A stretch of 64,000 bases of DNA from Selenomonadaceae bacterium (GCA_017515635.1 JAFWFO010000021.1:62001-126000), one strand, 5' to 3'. Positions 50,432 through 60,664 are shown, counted from the first letter of the stretch. Translations and numbers: made by a program. Notes: a model not told the origin generated them from the letters alone.

Positions 50432-50671
50432 TTAGTGCGTAAAGACGAAATAAATGACGGCGAGGGCAATTCCGACGACACTTGAAGTCATAATCTGTGA
50501 GTGACGAGTAACGTTGCGCAATTCGTTTTCAAATCTGTCCATGCGGTTTTCGAGTTTGTCGATTCGGGTGTCGATTTTGCGCAAGTCTGCCTTGATGTCG
50601 TCGAGTCGTTCAAGAATTAAATCATTGCGTGTGAACATGGAAGTTTTTTCTCTTTGACGCGGTGTCGGCAT
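50432..50671 (-). CDS. Small coiled-coil protein with one C-terminal membrane helix
   Basis: 79 residues. A heptad region LERLDDIKADLRKIDTRIDK continues to about residue 55, then a hydrophobic segment (SSVVGIALAVIYFVF) ends the protein. AAAGGAG precedes the ATG at 50671. It resembles small phage-type or hemolysin XhlA-like proteins only in layout. Function unknown. Confidence 0.65.
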   Translation of the reverse strand: MPTPRQREKTSMFTRNDLILERLDDIKADLRKIDTRIDKLENRMDRFENELRNVTRHSQIMTSSVVGIALAVIYFVFTH

Positions 50672-50828
50672 GATAAATCTCTCCTTTGACAAGCGTCGAC
50701 GGAAATGTTAGACTTCCGCCGACAATATTGGATTTGAACGAGTCGTCTTGACTTTGACGAGTGGGCGGCTCGTTTTCGTTTGCAATTTTATCAAAGGCAA
50801 CGTTTAACGTCAAAAAGTTTTCGTCGTG

Positions 50829-53321
50829 TCACAGAATTTTTCGCAGAGCTTGACCGGTGTAAGAATTTTCTACGCGGGCAACTTCTTCGGGCGTGCCGCA
50901 AGCAATGACTTCGCCGCCTTTGTCGCCGCCGTCGGGCCCCAAGTCGATAATGTAATCGGCGCATTTAATCACGTCGAGATTATGCTCAATGATAATCACC
51001 GTGTCGCCGCGCTCAACAAGCCGCTGAATCACGTCGATTAATTTTTTCACGTCGTCGAAGTGTAAACCCGTCGTCGGCTCGTCCATAATGTAAATGTTCG
51101 CCGCCCGTCCCAAAGGTCGCGCCAATTCGTAAGCAAGTTTGACGCGCTGAGCTTCGCCGCCGCTGAAAGTGTTTGCCGATTGCCCGAGTTCGATATAACC
51201 CAAACCGACATCGTGAAGAACTTGCAACATGCGCTTAATTGTCGGGACATTCTCGAAAAATTCCAGCGCCTCATCAACGGGCATTGCAAACACGTCGGCG
51301 ATATTTTTGCCCTTGTATTTGACTTCCAAAGTTTCCGCGTTGAATCGTGCGCCTTTGCAAACGTCGCAGGTAACATAAACGTCAGGCAAAAAATTCATCG
51401 GGATTTTCAAGACGCCATTGCCGCCGCAACTTTCGCATCGCCCGCCTTTGACGTTAAAGCTGAAACGTCCCGATTTGTAGCCGCGAAGTTTTGCGCCGTT
51501 TGTTTCCGCGAAAATTTTTCGGATATGGTCGGCAACGCCCGTGTAAGTCGCAATGTTCGATCGCGGTGTCCGTCCAATCGGGTCTTGGTCAATCATGATA
51601 ATTTTGTCGATTCCGAGTTCGCTCAAATCCGCATGACACAACATGGGGTAAAAAACTTCTTCAATGAGCGTCGATTTACCGCTGCCCGATACGCCCGTTA
51701 CCAAAGTCAGCATGTCAAGCGGAATTTTTACTTCTTCAATCTTCAAATTGTTTTGGTATGCGTCGGTTATCACAAGCGCACGTTCGGATTTTCTGCGCGT
51801 TGTCGGCACGGGAATTTTTTTTCGTCCGCTGAGATAATCGCCCGTCAATGAATTTTCGACGCGAGCAATTTCGTCCGCCGTGCCTTGAGCAATGACTTCG
51901 CCGCCAAATTTGCCCGCGCCGCGTCCGATGTCGACAATTTCGTCGGCTTCGCGGATAGTTTCTTCGTCGTGTTCGACAACGATTAACGTGTTGCCCAAGT
52001 CGCGCAGTTTTTTCAGTGTCGCCAAAAGTTTTTGATTGTCGTGCTGATGAAGTCCGATTGACGGTTCGTCGAGCACGTAAAGCACGCCCGTCAATGCCGA
52101 GCCGATTTGTGTCGCCAATCTGATTCGTTGGGATTCGCCGCCGCTCAACGTCGCAGATTTCCGAGACAAGCTCAAATAATCCAAACCCACGTCGCACAAA
52201 AATTTCAGCCGCGAATTAATTTCTTTCAAAACTTGCGCGGAAATTTTTTTGTCGGTTTCGTCAAGTTCCAGCGTCGCGAAAAATTTTTGACAGGCGGCAA
52301 CGGACATGTCGCAAACTTGCGCGATATTTTTTTCGCCGACGAGCACGCTCAAAGCTTCGGGCTTCAATCGCTGACCGTGACAGGCGGGGCAAACGTCTTC
52401 GGGCAAGTCAGTCGTCTTGAAATCGTGCACGGCCGCCATCCATTCATACATCGTTGACCATTCGCGCACGTCGAAAATTTTTCCAAGCCCGCTACAATGT
52501 GGACAGGCACCTTTCGGGCTGTTGAACGAAAAAAGTTGCGGCGAAATTTCCGGCAGACTTATCCCGCAGTCGACGCAGGCATTTTTTTCGCTGAACGTCA
52601 AAGTTTTATCGTCGAGTTCCGCAAAAACAATTCCGTCGCCGAATTTCAGCGCAGTTTCGAGCGAATCGGCAAGTCGCGAGCGCACGCCGTCACGAATAAT
52701 CAATCGGTCGACGACAAGATCAATCGAATGTTTTTTTGTTTTGGCGAGAGAAATTTTTTCGCCGAGTTCGCGAATTTCGCCGTCAACTTTCACGCGCACG
52801 AATCCCGCCGCGTTCAATCGGTCGAAAATTTCTTTGTGCGTACCTTTCTTTTGATTGACAATCGGAGCGAGCAAAATAAATCGCGTACCTTCGGGCAACT
52901 TCAAAATCTGCGCTAAGATTTGGTCGACGCTTTGACTTTTGACGGGCTTGCCGCATTTCGGGCAGTGAGGCTTGCCGATTCGTGCGAAAAGCAAGCGCAG
53001 ATAATCATAAATTTCCGTGACGGTTCCGACGGTCGAGCGCGGATTGTTGTTCGTGGTTTTCTGATTAATCGCGATTGACGGGCTGAGACCTTCGATTAAC
53101 TCAACGTCGGGTTTGTCGGGCAGACCGAGAAATTGACGCGCATAACTCGACAGCGATTCCATGTAGCGGCGTTGACCTTCGGCGTAAATCGTGTCGAAGG
53201 CGAGCGAACTTTTTCCTGAGCCGGAAACACCAGTTATCACGACAAATTTATCGCGTGGAATTTCGACGCTGATATTTTTCAAGTTGTGAACTTTTGCACC
53301 GTGAATTTTTATCGAATCCAA
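50829..53321 (-). CDS. uvrA: UvrABC excinuclease subunit A, lacking the insertion domain
   Basis: DNA damage recognition ATPase of nucleotide excision repair. Two ABC modules with Walker A ([10 protein letters not shown] and [10 protein letters not shown]) and signature motifs ([12 protein letters not shown] and [12 protein letters not shown]), plus zinc modules CVDCG...CPHC and CESCG...CDVC. 830 residues against about 940 usually: after [19 protein letters not shown] the sequence jumps to [16 protein letters not shown], so the ~110-residue insertion domain is missing while the UvrB-binding region remains. Start is TTG with GGAGG 7 nt upstream. Confidence 0.94.
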   Translation of the reverse strand: MDSIKIHGAKVHNLKNISVEIPRDKFVVITGVSGSGKSSLAFDTIYAEGQRRYMESLSSYARQFLGLPDKPDVELIEGLSPSIAINQKTTNNNPRSTVGTVTEIYDYLRLLFARIGKPHCPKCGKPVKSQSVDQILAQILKLPEGTRFILLAPIVNQKKGTHKEIFDRLNAAGFVRVKVDGEIRELGEKISLAKTKKHSIDLVVDRLIIRDGVRSRLADSLETALKFGDGIVFAELDDKTLTFSEKNACVDCGISLPEISPQLFSFNSPKGACPHCSGLGKIFDVREWSTMYEWMAAVHDFKTTDLPEDVCPACHGQRLKPEALSVLVGEKNIAQVCDMSVAACQKFFATLELDETDKKISAQVLKEINSRLKFLCDVGLDYLSLSRKSATLSGGESQRIRLATQIGSALTGVLYVLDEPSIGLHQHDNQKLLATLKKLRDLGNTLIVVEHDEETIREADEIVDIGRGAGKFGGEVIAQGTADEIARVENSLTGDYLSGRKKIPVPTTRRKSERALVITDAYQNNLKIEEVKIPLDMLTLVTGVSGSGKSTLIEEVFYPMLCHADLSELGIDKIIMIDQDPIGRTPRSNIATYTGVADHIRKIFAETNGAKLRGYKSGRFSFNVKGGRCESCGGNGVLKIPMNFLPDVYVTCDVCKGARFNAETLEVKYKGKNIADVFAMPVDEALEFFENVPTIKRMLQVLHDVGLGYIELGQSANTFSGGEAQRVKLAYELARPLGRAANIYIMDEPTTGLHFDDVKKLIDVIQRLVERGDTVIIIEHNLDVIKCADYIIDLGPDGGDKGGEVIACGTPEEVARVENSYTGQALRKIL

Positions 53322-53374
53322 GATTTAACCTCCAAAAAATTTTGGGCGAATTTGAAGTCCGTGTCGTCGCCTCT

Positions 53375-53419
53375 TCAGCAGATATTTTAATCGATTCGCG
53401 CACGAAAAAACAGCCCCGC
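53375..53419. repeat. 45-bp perfect direct repeat, left copy
   Basis: Runs from TCAGCAGATATTTTAATCG to ACAGCCCCGC and is identical to 55673-55717. It lies 54 bp upstream of the uvrA start; the other copy lies 54 bp upstream of the HTH gene start. On the minus strand it contains TAAAAT, a possible -10 box. Confidence 0.8.
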
Positions 53420-53562
53420 ACTTTTGCTTTCGGCTCGTCGTTTAACCTTGAAATTTCTATTTGTCGCATGACGGATGACATTTTTTCTTTGCGTGGCATT
53501 ATGATAAGAAAAAATCCGTTGCGCCAAAATTGTTGTTCGAACTGCGAAAGGAGTTATCCGTC

Positions 53563-54300
53563 ATGATGTTGTTGAAAAAATTTTTTGCGGCGATTAGATC
53601 TGCGGCGTCGCCTGCGGAAGAAGTCGCGGCACCGGAATTCGCGCCAAACGAGGAATCGGCTATCGGAAAATTTTTCCAAAAACTCAATGCCCTGCCGTGT
53701 GTCAATTCCGCAAAATCGATTCTTCAAAAGTTGCGGGAACGCCTCTGTCAAAAAATCAACGAGCGTTTATTCAGCGACGAAAAAATTCTTGCCTTGCTCG
53801 AAGAAAGTCTCAACTTCCATCTCAGCCGCGAAAACGAGCTTGGCGCGGAAACTTCGATTGAATATGCGCTGATTGATGATTACGACGCGGAAGACGTGGA
53901 AAGCGTCGAAAGTTATGAACCGGGTTCCACTCAAGGTAGCTTGTTGGCGACAACTTCGCTTTACGAAATGAATGAATATGTCATCTGTTTTGCGCTGAAT
54001 CCGATTAAAGCCCACGCGTTTAAGTTTTGGCCGTGGCAGGCGAAAAAGGAAATTCAAGACATCGCCAAACACGAAGCCTTTCACGTCCGCCAATATCACT
54101 ACATCTGCCAAGAAGGCGGCATGGAAGCCATTGACAGACTGACGGAATACATGAGAACCACGCCGTATAACGACAACATTTTTGAGTTGGGCGCGTATTT
54201 GTACCAGTGGGGCGACGAAGTACATGATTTTGCGGCTGACTTCGATCCGTTCATTCATCCCGAAAATTATCTGCAGGAAGACGAAGAGTCCGCCGCGTAA
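53563..54300 (+). CDS. HExxH-containing protein, putative metallopeptidase
   Basis: 245 residues. IAKHEAFHVRQYHYI near residue 168 gives an HExxH zinc-peptidase motif, with ELGAYLYQW about 40 residues later as a possible third-ligand region. No signal peptide; the N-terminal 75 residues are helical and variable. AAAGGAG precedes ATG at 53563. First gene of a module bounded by 45-bp repeats. Family not recognised. Confidence 0.65.
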   Translation: MMLLKKFFAAIRSAASPAEEVAAPEFAPNEESAIGKFFQKLNALPCVNSAKSILQKLRERLCQKINERLFSDEKILALLEESLNFHLSRENELGAETSIEYALIDDYDAEDVESVESYEPGSTQGSLLATTSLYEMNEYVICFALNPIKAHAFKFWPWQAKKEIQDIAKHEAFHVRQYHYICQEGGMEAIDRLTEYMRTTPYNDNIFELGAYLYQWGDEVHDFAADFDPFIHPENYLQEDEESAA

Positions 54301-54342
54301 AAAAAATCCCGCCGAATTTGTTTCGACGGGATAAATTTTTTT
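54298..54342. terminator. Bidirectional terminator between convergent genes
   Basis: AAAAAAAATCCCGCCGAA...TTCGACGGGAT then AAATTTTTTTG. Confidence 0.75.
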
Positions 54343-54356
54343 GTAAGAGATGGAAC

Positions 54357-55004
54357 TTACTTTCTGGCTTTGAAGTCTTCGTCGATTGACTTGCGCCACG
54401 AGTCGTCGTCAAGTTTCATCGCCATAGGGGTAGGGGCGGCAAAGAAATTCATGAAATTGCCGACTGCTCCGAACAACTCACTGGTTCCGTGACTGTCGGC
54501 GTGGTAGTTGACGGCGCGTCGGGCGTCGATTCCGATTGAGTCCGCAACTTCAATCGCGTCGATGTTTGCGCCCAAGAAAATGAATTCCCAGCCGAGTTCT
54601 TTTTGTTTGTCGATGGTTTTCTTGATTTCGCTGAAAGAAAATTTGTGGCTGGAATTTTCCATGCCGTCGGTGGTGATGACGAACAAAGTTTTTTCGGGGC
54701 GGTCTTCTTCGCGGGCGTACTTGTGGACGTTCTTGATGTGTTTGACGGCGTCGCCAATCGCGTCGAGTAAAGCCGTCGTCCCGCGAGTTTCGTAATCTTT
54801 TTCGGTGAGCGGCTTGACTTCGGCGATAGGAATGCGGTCGTGCAAGACAATCGATTTGCGGCTGAAAAGAATTGTCGAGACCAACGCTTTACCTTCAAGC
54901 TCCGTTTGCTGTTTTTTAATCATGGAATTGAAGCCGCCGATAGTGTCGCTCTCCAAGCCCGACATTGAGCCGGAGCGGTCGAGGATAAAAACTATTTCTG
55001 TCAT
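54357..55004 (-). CDS. von Willebrand factor A domain protein
   Basis: 215 residues. The MIDAS metal site DRSGSMSG, the threonine in TRGTTALLDAIG and the aspartate in VITTDGMENSS are intact. Cytoplasmic (no signal). Pairing with the HTH gene immediately upstream on the same strand recurs in Firmicutes as far as I recall. GGAGGCAACC precedes the ATG. Substrate or partner unknown. Confidence 0.85.
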   Translation of the reverse strand: MTEIVFILDRSGSMSGLESDTIGGFNSMIKKQQTELEGKALVSTILFSRKSIVLHDRIPIAEVKPLTEKDYETRGTTALLDAIGDAVKHIKNVHKYAREEDRPEKTLFVITTDGMENSSHKFSFSEIKKTIDKQKELGWEFIFLGANIDAIEVADSIGIDARRAVNYHADSHGTSELFGAVGNFMNFFAAPTPMAMKLDDDSWRKSIDEDFKARK

Positions 55005-55076
55005 AATGGTTGCCTCCTTTTGTGGGCTAATATTACGCCGTTTTCGGAGGCAAAAAGTCGCTTGCCAAGTGACAAA

Positions 55077-55619
55077 TTATTTTTCTTTATCATCTCTGGG
55101 GTCACCCGCGCCGAGCAATGGTTGTTCGTACTTGTAAAGAAATTCATTGATCAAGTCCACGTCGAAAATTTTATGCTCAATGAAGAACGAAATAATTATG
55201 TCGTCGAGCGTTGAGTTTCCGATTGTGTAACCTGCTGTCGCCAAAAGTTTTTGCGTCTTTTCATAGTCGAGCTTGAGCGCAATGACGAATGAAAGTGCTG
55301 TCTGTTTACTCGGCTGATAATCGTCGTGATTGATGATTTTTGAAAAATGACGGCGGTCAATGTTGGCGCGTTTGTAAATCGTCGAAGGTTTTTCGCCGCT
55401 CTTGTGAATTAAGCGCAGGAGCATTTTGGAAAAAGTTTCGTCGCCCCGTTCGGCTTTGCGTTTTCGAAAATCAATGTTGTCCAAAACTATCGACGGGATT
55501 GCAATCGCCGCGCCTAAAAATCCGACAAACCTGCCGCAAAAACCGCTAACAGATGGCTCTTTTTTCTTCTGTTCAATCCATTCGTTCAACATCACTTCAA
55601 GGGTTTCTTTTGAAAACAT
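55077..55619 (-). CDS. HTH-domain protein paired with the VWA gene
   Basis: 180 residues. N-terminal helices with a hydrophobic stretch (FVGFLGAAIAIPSIVL), then a helix-turn-helix-like region STIYKRANIDRRHFSKIIN followed by PSKQTALSFVIALKLDYEK, and a C-terminal LINEFLYKYEQPLLG motif typical of this family. ATG at 55619 has GGAGG upstream; longer in-frame starts run into the 45-bp repeat. Confidence 0.75.
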   Translation of the reverse strand: MFSKETLEVMLNEWIEQKKKEPSVSGFCGRFVGFLGAAIAIPSIVLDNIDFRKRKAERGDETFSKMLLRLIHKSGEKPSTIYKRANIDRRHFSKIINHDDYQPSKQTALSFVIALKLDYEKTQKLLATAGYTIGNSTLDDIIISFFIEHKIFDVDLINEFLYKYEQPLLGAGDPRDDKEK

Positions 55620-55672
55620 TTTATCGCCTCCGTGAAAAAAACGTTGCGCGCCGGTAAATAAGTTGATTCTCA

Positions 55673-55717
55673 TCAGCAGATATTTTAATCGATTCGCGCA
55701 CGAAAAAACAGCCCCGC
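55673..55717. repeat. 45-bp perfect direct repeat, right copy
   Basis: Identical to 53375-53419, same orientation. Lies between the HTH gene start and the MerR stop. Confidence 0.8.
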
Positions 55718-55741
55718 GCTTGCAAGGCCGTCCGAAAATTT

Positions 55742-56101
55742 TCAATGCTTCTTGAGCAAAAGTTCTTCGTAATGTTCGATTTTGTAGTCGAGCCGTTCTA
55801 TCGTCGTGCGCAAAGTTTCCGCTTGTTGTTGGAGCCGCGCCCGCTGTTCGATTAAAATATTTTTGCGCCGTTCAATGCCCGTGTCCTTTTGCATGAGCGA
55901 AACATATTCGATTAACGCTTCGATTTGCACGCCTGCGGAGCGCATACACTTGACGAACGCAACCCACTTGCAAGACTGTTCGTCGAAGTCGCGAATCCCG
56001 TTTTTCTTGCGCGGCACCGGCGGAATCAAGCCGATTCGCTCGTAATACCTCAGCGTGTCCGCCGTCATTTGGAATTTTTCACTGACTTCGCCAATCGTCA
56101 T
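55742..56101 (-). CDS. MerR-family transcriptional regulator
   Basis: 119 residues. MTIGEVSEKFQMTADTLRYY is the winged-helix start; the second half is a dimerising coiled coil (LQQQAETLRTTIERLDYKIE). No conserved sensor cysteine pair as in metal-sensing MerR. ATG at 56101 gives the best spacing to GGAGG. The promoter at 56134-56164 has the 19-bp spacer typical of MerR control, so autoregulation is likely. Confidence 0.88.
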   Translation of the reverse strand: MTIGEVSEKFQMTADTLRYYERIGLIPPVPRKKNGIRDFDEQSCKWVAFVKCMRSAGVQIEALIEYVSLMQKDTGIERRKNILIEQRARLQQQAETLRTTIERLDYKIEHYEELLLKKH

Positions 56102-56133
56102 AAACATACCTCCAACGAAAAGTTTCAGTCGCA

Positions 56134-56164
56134 AGTCTATCAGCTGAAGTCGGCTTTAAGTCAA
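56134..56164 (-). promoter_or_regulatory. MerR-type promoter with 19-bp spacer
   Basis: Minus strand TTGACT, 19-bp spacer containing AAGCCGACTTCAGCT, then TAGACT. The overlong spacer with a dyad is the hallmark of MerR-activated promoters. Transcription would start about 25 bp before the merR ATG. Confidence 0.75.
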
Positions 56165-56177
56165 GTTAAATCGTCGC

Positions 56178-56199
56178 GGTTACTTTTAAAAAGTAACCA
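56178..56199. repeat. Perfect inverted repeat GGTTACTTTT-AA-AAAGTAACC
   Basis: Short hairpin-forming palindrome between the MerR promoter and the Nif3-like gene; no T-run in the right place, so probably not a terminator. Confidence 0.4.
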
Positions 56200-56243
56200 A
56201 ACAGCTTGATTGCAACTTCGAAATTCAAACGTCAAGAAAATTT

Positions 56244-57032
56244 TCAAACCGTTGTGAAGAAATCTTTAGCCGTTGTGTCCTCGAAAACTTCAACGCCGAA
56301 ATCTTTCAGTTCGTCGCGCAGATAATCCGCCAGCACGTGAACAATCGGAAATTCCGTGGCGAAATGTCCCGCGTCCACGACGTGAATTTTATTTTCGACG
56401 GCGGCTTGAGCGTCGTGATATTTCACGTCGCCCGTGACAAAAGCTTGTGCGCCGAAAAATTTTGCTTTGGAAATGAATTCCGCGCCGGCACCGCCGCACA
56501 ATCCGACTTTGGTTATCGTGAAGTCGCCCGCGTCGACGAGTCGAATATTTTGCGCGTTCAAAACTTTTTTAACGTGGCGAGCGAAATTTTCCGCAGTCAT
56601 TGGCGTCGGCAAAGTTCCGAGCCGTCCCAAAGAAATTTCTTCGTCGCCGAACATTTTTACATCGGTCAAGCCGATTTTTTTCGCCAAAACATCATTAACG
56701 CCGCCAATCGCGCTGTCAAGGTTTGTGTGCGCCGCGAAGACTGCCAAATTATTTTTCACGAGCCGAAAAATTTTTCTGCCGAGCGGCAAATCGTAGCGGA
56801 CATTTTTTGTCGCGTGGAAAATCAGCGGGTGATGAGCAACAATCATTTGTGCGCCGACTTCAACGGCACGCGGAATATTTTCGTCGAGCACGTCCAAGCA
56901 CACGAAAATTTTTTTTACTTCGGCATTCGGGTCGCCGACCAAAAGTCCGGGGTTGTCCCATTCTTCGGCAAGTTTTTTCGGCGCAAGTCGATTAACGGCG
57001 GCGGCAACGGTCTGCACGGTACAAGTCTTCAT
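56244..57032 (-). CDS. Nif3-like dinuclear metal centre protein
   Basis: 262 residues. EEWDNPGLLVGDP and AHHPLIFHATKNV carry the metal-binding histidines, and the C-terminal DAGHFATEFPIVHVLADYL is conserved. The family is sometimes annotated as GTP cyclohydrolase I type 2, but that activity is not general. Overlaps cbiJ by 4 bp. Confidence 0.9.
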   Translation of the reverse strand: MKTCTVQTVAAAVNRLAPKKLAEEWDNPGLLVGDPNAEVKKIFVCLDVLDENIPRAVEVGAQMIVAHHPLIFHATKNVRYDLPLGRKIFRLVKNNLAVFAAHTNLDSAIGGVNDVLAKKIGLTDVKMFGDEEISLGRLGTLPTPMTAENFARHVKKVLNAQNIRLVDAGDFTITKVGLCGGAGAEFISKAKFFGAQAFVTGDVKYHDAQAAVENKIHVVDAGHFATEFPIVHVLADYLRDELKDFGVEVFEDTTAKDFFTTV

Positions 57033-57802
57033 TGTGAACCCTCCAAAAATTTTAACACGTCGTCGAAGGTCGCGGCTAAGTTCGGATAAAAAATCTTCGG
57101 GCGATTAATCATCACGACGGGCAAATTTAAAATTTTCGCTGCTTCAAGTTTGGTGTCTGCGCCGCCGATTTGTCCGCTGTTTTTCGTGACGATAACTTCA
57201 GCGTTCGCGTGCCTGAACAATTCGACGTTAAGCGCAGTCGAGAACGCGCCTTGCATTGCAATGATTTGTTTCGGCGACAACCCCAAAGTTTCACATTGCG
57301 CCAAAACTTCAGCCGTCGGCAAAATCCGCACGGTCAAATTACAATCTTTGAGCGCGGGCGATTCAACGAAAATTTTTAAACTGCGACTGCCCGTCGTGAG
57401 AAAAATATTTTTGCCAAGTTCGGACGCTTTAATCGCCGCCGCTTCGTAACTTTCGACGCGGAAAATATTTTCGCCCGTGACTTCGATTTGAGCGCGTTCG
57501 TATCGGACGTAAAAAATTTTCGCGACTTGAGCGGCACGAATCGCATTCGCCGAAACATTTTGCGCGTAAGGGTGGCTTGCGTCGACAAGCGCGTTAAATT
57601 TCCCGTCACGCAAAATTTTTTCGAGTTCGTCGGCGTCAAGCGGTTTGTCGTTGATTTTGACGCCCGCGCACGTCTCCAAAAGTTTTCGCCCGTAATCGCT
57701 GACGACCGAAGCCGTTACGTCAAAGCCGCGTTCAAGCAAAATTTTCGCAAGTTCGCGCCCGTCCTGCGTGCCCGCGATTAAAAATATTTTTCTGTTCATC
57801 AT
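57029..57802 (-). CDS. cbiJ: Precorrin-6A/cobalt-precorrin-6A reductase
   Basis: 257 residues. IAGTQDGRELAKILLERGF start, DASHPYAQNVSANAI and VTKNSGQIGGADTKLEAA are typical of CobK/CbiJ. It reduces the corrin ring in cobalamin synthesis. No other cobalamin gene is in the window, so it is apparently detached from a cob/cbi cluster. The ribosome binding site is weak (CGGCGG). Confidence 0.9.
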   Translation of the reverse strand: MMNRKIFLIAGTQDGRELAKILLERGFDVTASVVSDYGRKLLETCAGVKINDKPLDADELEKILRDGKFNALVDASHPYAQNVSANAIRAAQVAKIFYVRYERAQIEVTGENIFRVESYEAAAIKASELGKNIFLTTGSRSLKIFVESPALKDCNLTVRILPTAEVLAQCETLGLSPKQIIAMQGAFSTALNVELFRHANAEVIVTKNSGQIGGADTKLEAAKILNLPVVMINRPKIFYPNLAATFDDVLKFLEGSQ

Positions 57803-57874
57803 GCCGCCGATTTTAATTCAAGCCGCCGAAATTTGCAACGCGCCGCCTAATTGGTAAATCGTCAAAAGTTTTTC

Positions 57875-57903
57875 TTGACTTTTTGTTGTTTGTCGTTTAT
57901 CAT
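57875..57903 (+). promoter_or_regulatory. Promoter of clpB
   Basis: TTGACT, 17-bp spacer, TATCAT, about 50 bp before the start codon. The flanking GTCAAAAG...CTTGACTTTT is an imperfect inverted repeat that might bind a heat-shock repressor; it is not a clear CIRCE or CtsR site. Confidence 0.65.
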
Positions 57904-57951
57904 TTGCCGCGTAAACAAGAACTCAACCAAAAATTTTGGAGCGTGATAAAT

Positions 57952-60570
57952 ATGGCAGGAGAAAAATACACGGCGAAAGCCCAACAAGCACTTCAAGCGG
58001 CGCAACAACTCGCGGCAATGAAATATCATCAGGAATTTAATTCGTTGCATTTGATGCTTGCGCTGGCGAAAGAACCCGAAGGTTTGCTCGCGACAATTTT
58101 CGGCGAATGTCAAACCGATTTGCCAATGCTGAAAGTCAAACTCGAAGCGGAGCTGAATAAAATTCCGCAAGTCAAAGGTCAAGAACGTTTGTCAATGGGC
58201 GTCGATCTTGCCCGCGTTATCGGCAAGGCTCGCGAATACGCCGCGTCAATGAAAGACGAATTCATCAGCACGGAACATTTGCTTTTGGGGCTCGTAACCG
58301 ACGGCAAGCAGGAACTTCAAGACATTGCCAAAGAATTTAAGCTGTCGAAAAGCAAAATCGACGACGCGATTAAAAAATTCCGCAAACAAAATGTCACGAA
58401 CGAAAATCCCGAAGAAACTTACCAAAGTTTGGCGAAATTCGGGCGCGATTTGACGCAGGCGGCTCGTGCCGGCAAACTCGACCCCGTTATCGGGCGCGAC
58501 GAAGAAATTCGCCGCACGATTGAAATTTTGTCGCGGCGCACGAAAAATAATCCCGTGCTTATCGGTGAACCCGGCGTCGGCAAAACCGCAATCGTCGAAG
58601 GTTTGGCGCGTCGAATCGTGGCGGGCGACGTTCCCGAATCGCTCAAAAACAAAACTCTTTACGCGCTGGACATGGGCTCGCTCATTGCGGGCGCGAAATT
58701 CCGCGGCGAATTCGAGGAACGTTTAAAAGCCGTCCTTAACGAAATTACAAAATCCGACGGGCAAATTCTGTTGTTTATCGACGAAGTTCACACGGTCGTT
58801 GGTGCCGGCAAAGCTGAAGGCGCAATGGACGCGGGAAATTTGCTTAAGCCAATGCTTGCTCGCGGCGAATTGCGCTGTATCGGCGCGACGACGCTCAACG
58901 AATACCGTAAATATATCGAAAAAGATACCGCGCTTGAAAGACGCTTCCAACCCGTCATGGTCGGCGAACCGACGGTTGAGGACACAATTACGATTCTGCG
59001 CGGAATCAAGGAACGCTACGAAGTTCATCACGGCGTGCGAATTCGTGATGCGGCGTTGGTTTCGGCGGCAACTTTGTCCGACAGATACATTTCCGACAGA
59101 TTTTTGCCCGACAAAGCGATTGATTTGGTCGACGAGGCGGCTGCGAAGTTGCGAACCGAAATTGAGTCACTTCCCGCCCCGATTGACGAGACTCGCCGAA
59201 AAATTATGCAACTCGAAATCGAAGAACAGGCTTTGAAGAAAGAATCCGACACCGCGTCACGTGAAAAACTTCAATCAATCGGCGAAGAAATTTCCCAACT
59301 TAAAGCCAAAGAAAAAGTTTTGCGCGACAAATGGGAGGCCGAAAAACAATCGATTTTGCGCGTGCGTGCCATCAAAAAAGAAATCGACGCCGTCAACAAC
59401 GAAATCGAAGAGGCTCAACGCGCTTACAACCTTCAAAAGGCGTCCGAATTGAAATACGGCAAACTTCCGCAACTTCAAAACACGTTGAAGCAAGTCGAAG
59501 CCGAAATTGCCGCACAATCCAAGGGCGAACGTCTGCTTAAAGAAGAAGTCCGCGAAGAAGACATCGCCAAAGTCGTCAGCAGGTGGACGGGCATTCCGCT
59601 TGCCAAAATGTTGACTGGTGAACGCGAAAAACTTTTGCACCTTGAAGATACACTGCATGAACGCGTTGTCGGGCAAGATGAGGCCGTTAAAGTCGTCAGC
59701 GAAGCAATTTTGCGGGCGCGTGCAGGCATCAAAGACCCGAATCGTCCTATCGGCTCGTTTATTTTCCTCGGCCCCACGGGCGTCGGCAAAACCGAACTTG
59801 CCAAAGCGTTGGCGGAAGCTCTCTTCGACGACGAACGCAGTATTATTCGCGTCGACATGTCGGAATACATGGAAAAACACACCGTCGCAAGATTAATCGG
59901 TGCGCCTCCCGGTTATGTCGGCTACGACGAAGGCGGGCAACTTACCGAAGCCGTTCGCCGCAGACCTTACAGCGTCATTTTGCTCGACGAAATTGAAAAA
60001 GCTCATCGCGATATTTTCAACGTGCTGTTGCAGATTTTGGACGACGGCAGATTGACGGACGGCAAAGGGCGCGTTGTCAACTTTAAAAATACCGTCATCA
60101 TCATGACCAGCAACCTCGGTTCGCAGGAAATTCTTCAGCGCGCAAAAATCGGTTTCATCACGAATCAAGCTTTCGCGGAGGCCGAATCGATTATCAAAGA
60201 CTTGCTCAAGAATTATTTCCGCCCCGAATTTTTGAATCGAATTGACGATATTGTTGTCTTCAAGTCGTTGGCGAAAGATCAAGTCAAAGCCATTGCAGAA
60301 ATTTTGCTCAAGACTTTAAGCGAACGTCTCGAAAAACAAATCAACGTCAAACTCACGTGGACTCAAGCCGCCGTCGACGCGCTTAGCGAAAAAGGTTTCG
60401 ACCCGAACTTCGGAGCGCGGCCGTTGCGCAGAATGTTGACGCACACCGTTGAAACGGAGCTGAGCAAAAAAATTATCGCGGGCGCGGTAAAAGACAGCGA
60501 CACCGTTGAAATCGACTTCGACGGCAAAAATTTTGCCTTCAACGCCAAAAACGTTACACTCGAAAAATAA
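57952..60570 (+). CDS. clpB: ATP-dependent disaggregase ClpB
   Basis: 872 residues. N-terminal Clp repeat domain ([15 protein letters not shown]), first AAA+ module ([18 protein letters not shown], Walker A; LFIDEVH, Walker B), coiled-coil middle domain around residues 410-520, and second AAA+ module ([29 protein letters not shown]). It rescues aggregated proteins with DnaK. ATG at 57952 follows TTTGGAG. Confidence 0.96.
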   Translation: MAGEKYTAKAQQALQAAQQLAAMKYHQEFNSLHLMLALAKEPEGLLATIFGECQTDLPMLKVKLEAELNKIPQVKGQERLSMGVDLARVIGKAREYAASMKDEFISTEHLLLGLVTDGKQELQDIAKEFKLSKSKIDDAIKKFRKQNVTNENPEETYQSLAKFGRDLTQAARAGKLDPVIGRDEEIRRTIEILSRRTKNNPVLIGEPGVGKTAIVEGLARRIVAGDVPESLKNKTLYALDMGSLIAGAKFRGEFEERLKAVLNEITKSDGQILLFIDEVHTVVGAGKAEGAMDAGNLLKPMLARGELRCIGATTLNEYRKYIEKDTALERRFQPVMVGEPTVEDTITILRGIKERYEVHHGVRIRDAALVSAATLSDRYISDRFLPDKAIDLVDEAAAKLRTEIESLPAPIDETRRKIMQLEIEEQALKKESDTASREKLQSIGEEISQLKAKEKVLRDKWEAEKQSILRVRAIKKEIDAVNNEIEEAQRAYNLQKASELKYGKLPQLQNTLKQVEAEIAAQSKGERLLKEEVREEDIAKVVSRWTGIPLAKMLTGEREKLLHLEDTLHERVVGQDEAVKVVSEAILRARAGIKDPNRPIGSFIFLGPTGVGKTELAKALAEALFDDERSIIRVDMSEYMEKHTVARLIGAPPGYVGYDEGGQLTEAVRRRPYSVILLDEIEKAHRDIFNVLLQILDDGRLTDGKGRVVNFKNTVIIMTSNLGSQEILQRAKIGFITNQAFAEAESIIKDLLKNYFRPEFLNRIDDIVVFKSLAKDQVKAIAEILLKTLSERLEKQINVKLTWTQAAVDALSEKGFDPNFGARPLRRMLTHTVETELSKKIIAGAVKDSDTVEIDFDGKNFAFNAKNVTLEK

Positions 60571-60582
60571 ATTCACTCCTCC

Positions 60583-60624
60583 AAAAAAATTATCCCCGTC
60601 AAAATTTCGGCGGGGATTTTTTTC
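60583..60624. terminator. Terminator after clpB
   Basis: AAAAAAATTATCCCCG...CGGGGATTTTTTT. Confidence 0.8.
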
Positions 60625-60664
60625 GCGGCAATCAGTAACGGTGCACGGCAAATTGCTTTAAAAA

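Noticed and set aside
57855..57890. CIRCE or CtsR operator before clpB
   Set aside because: The inverted repeat does not match either consensus well enough.
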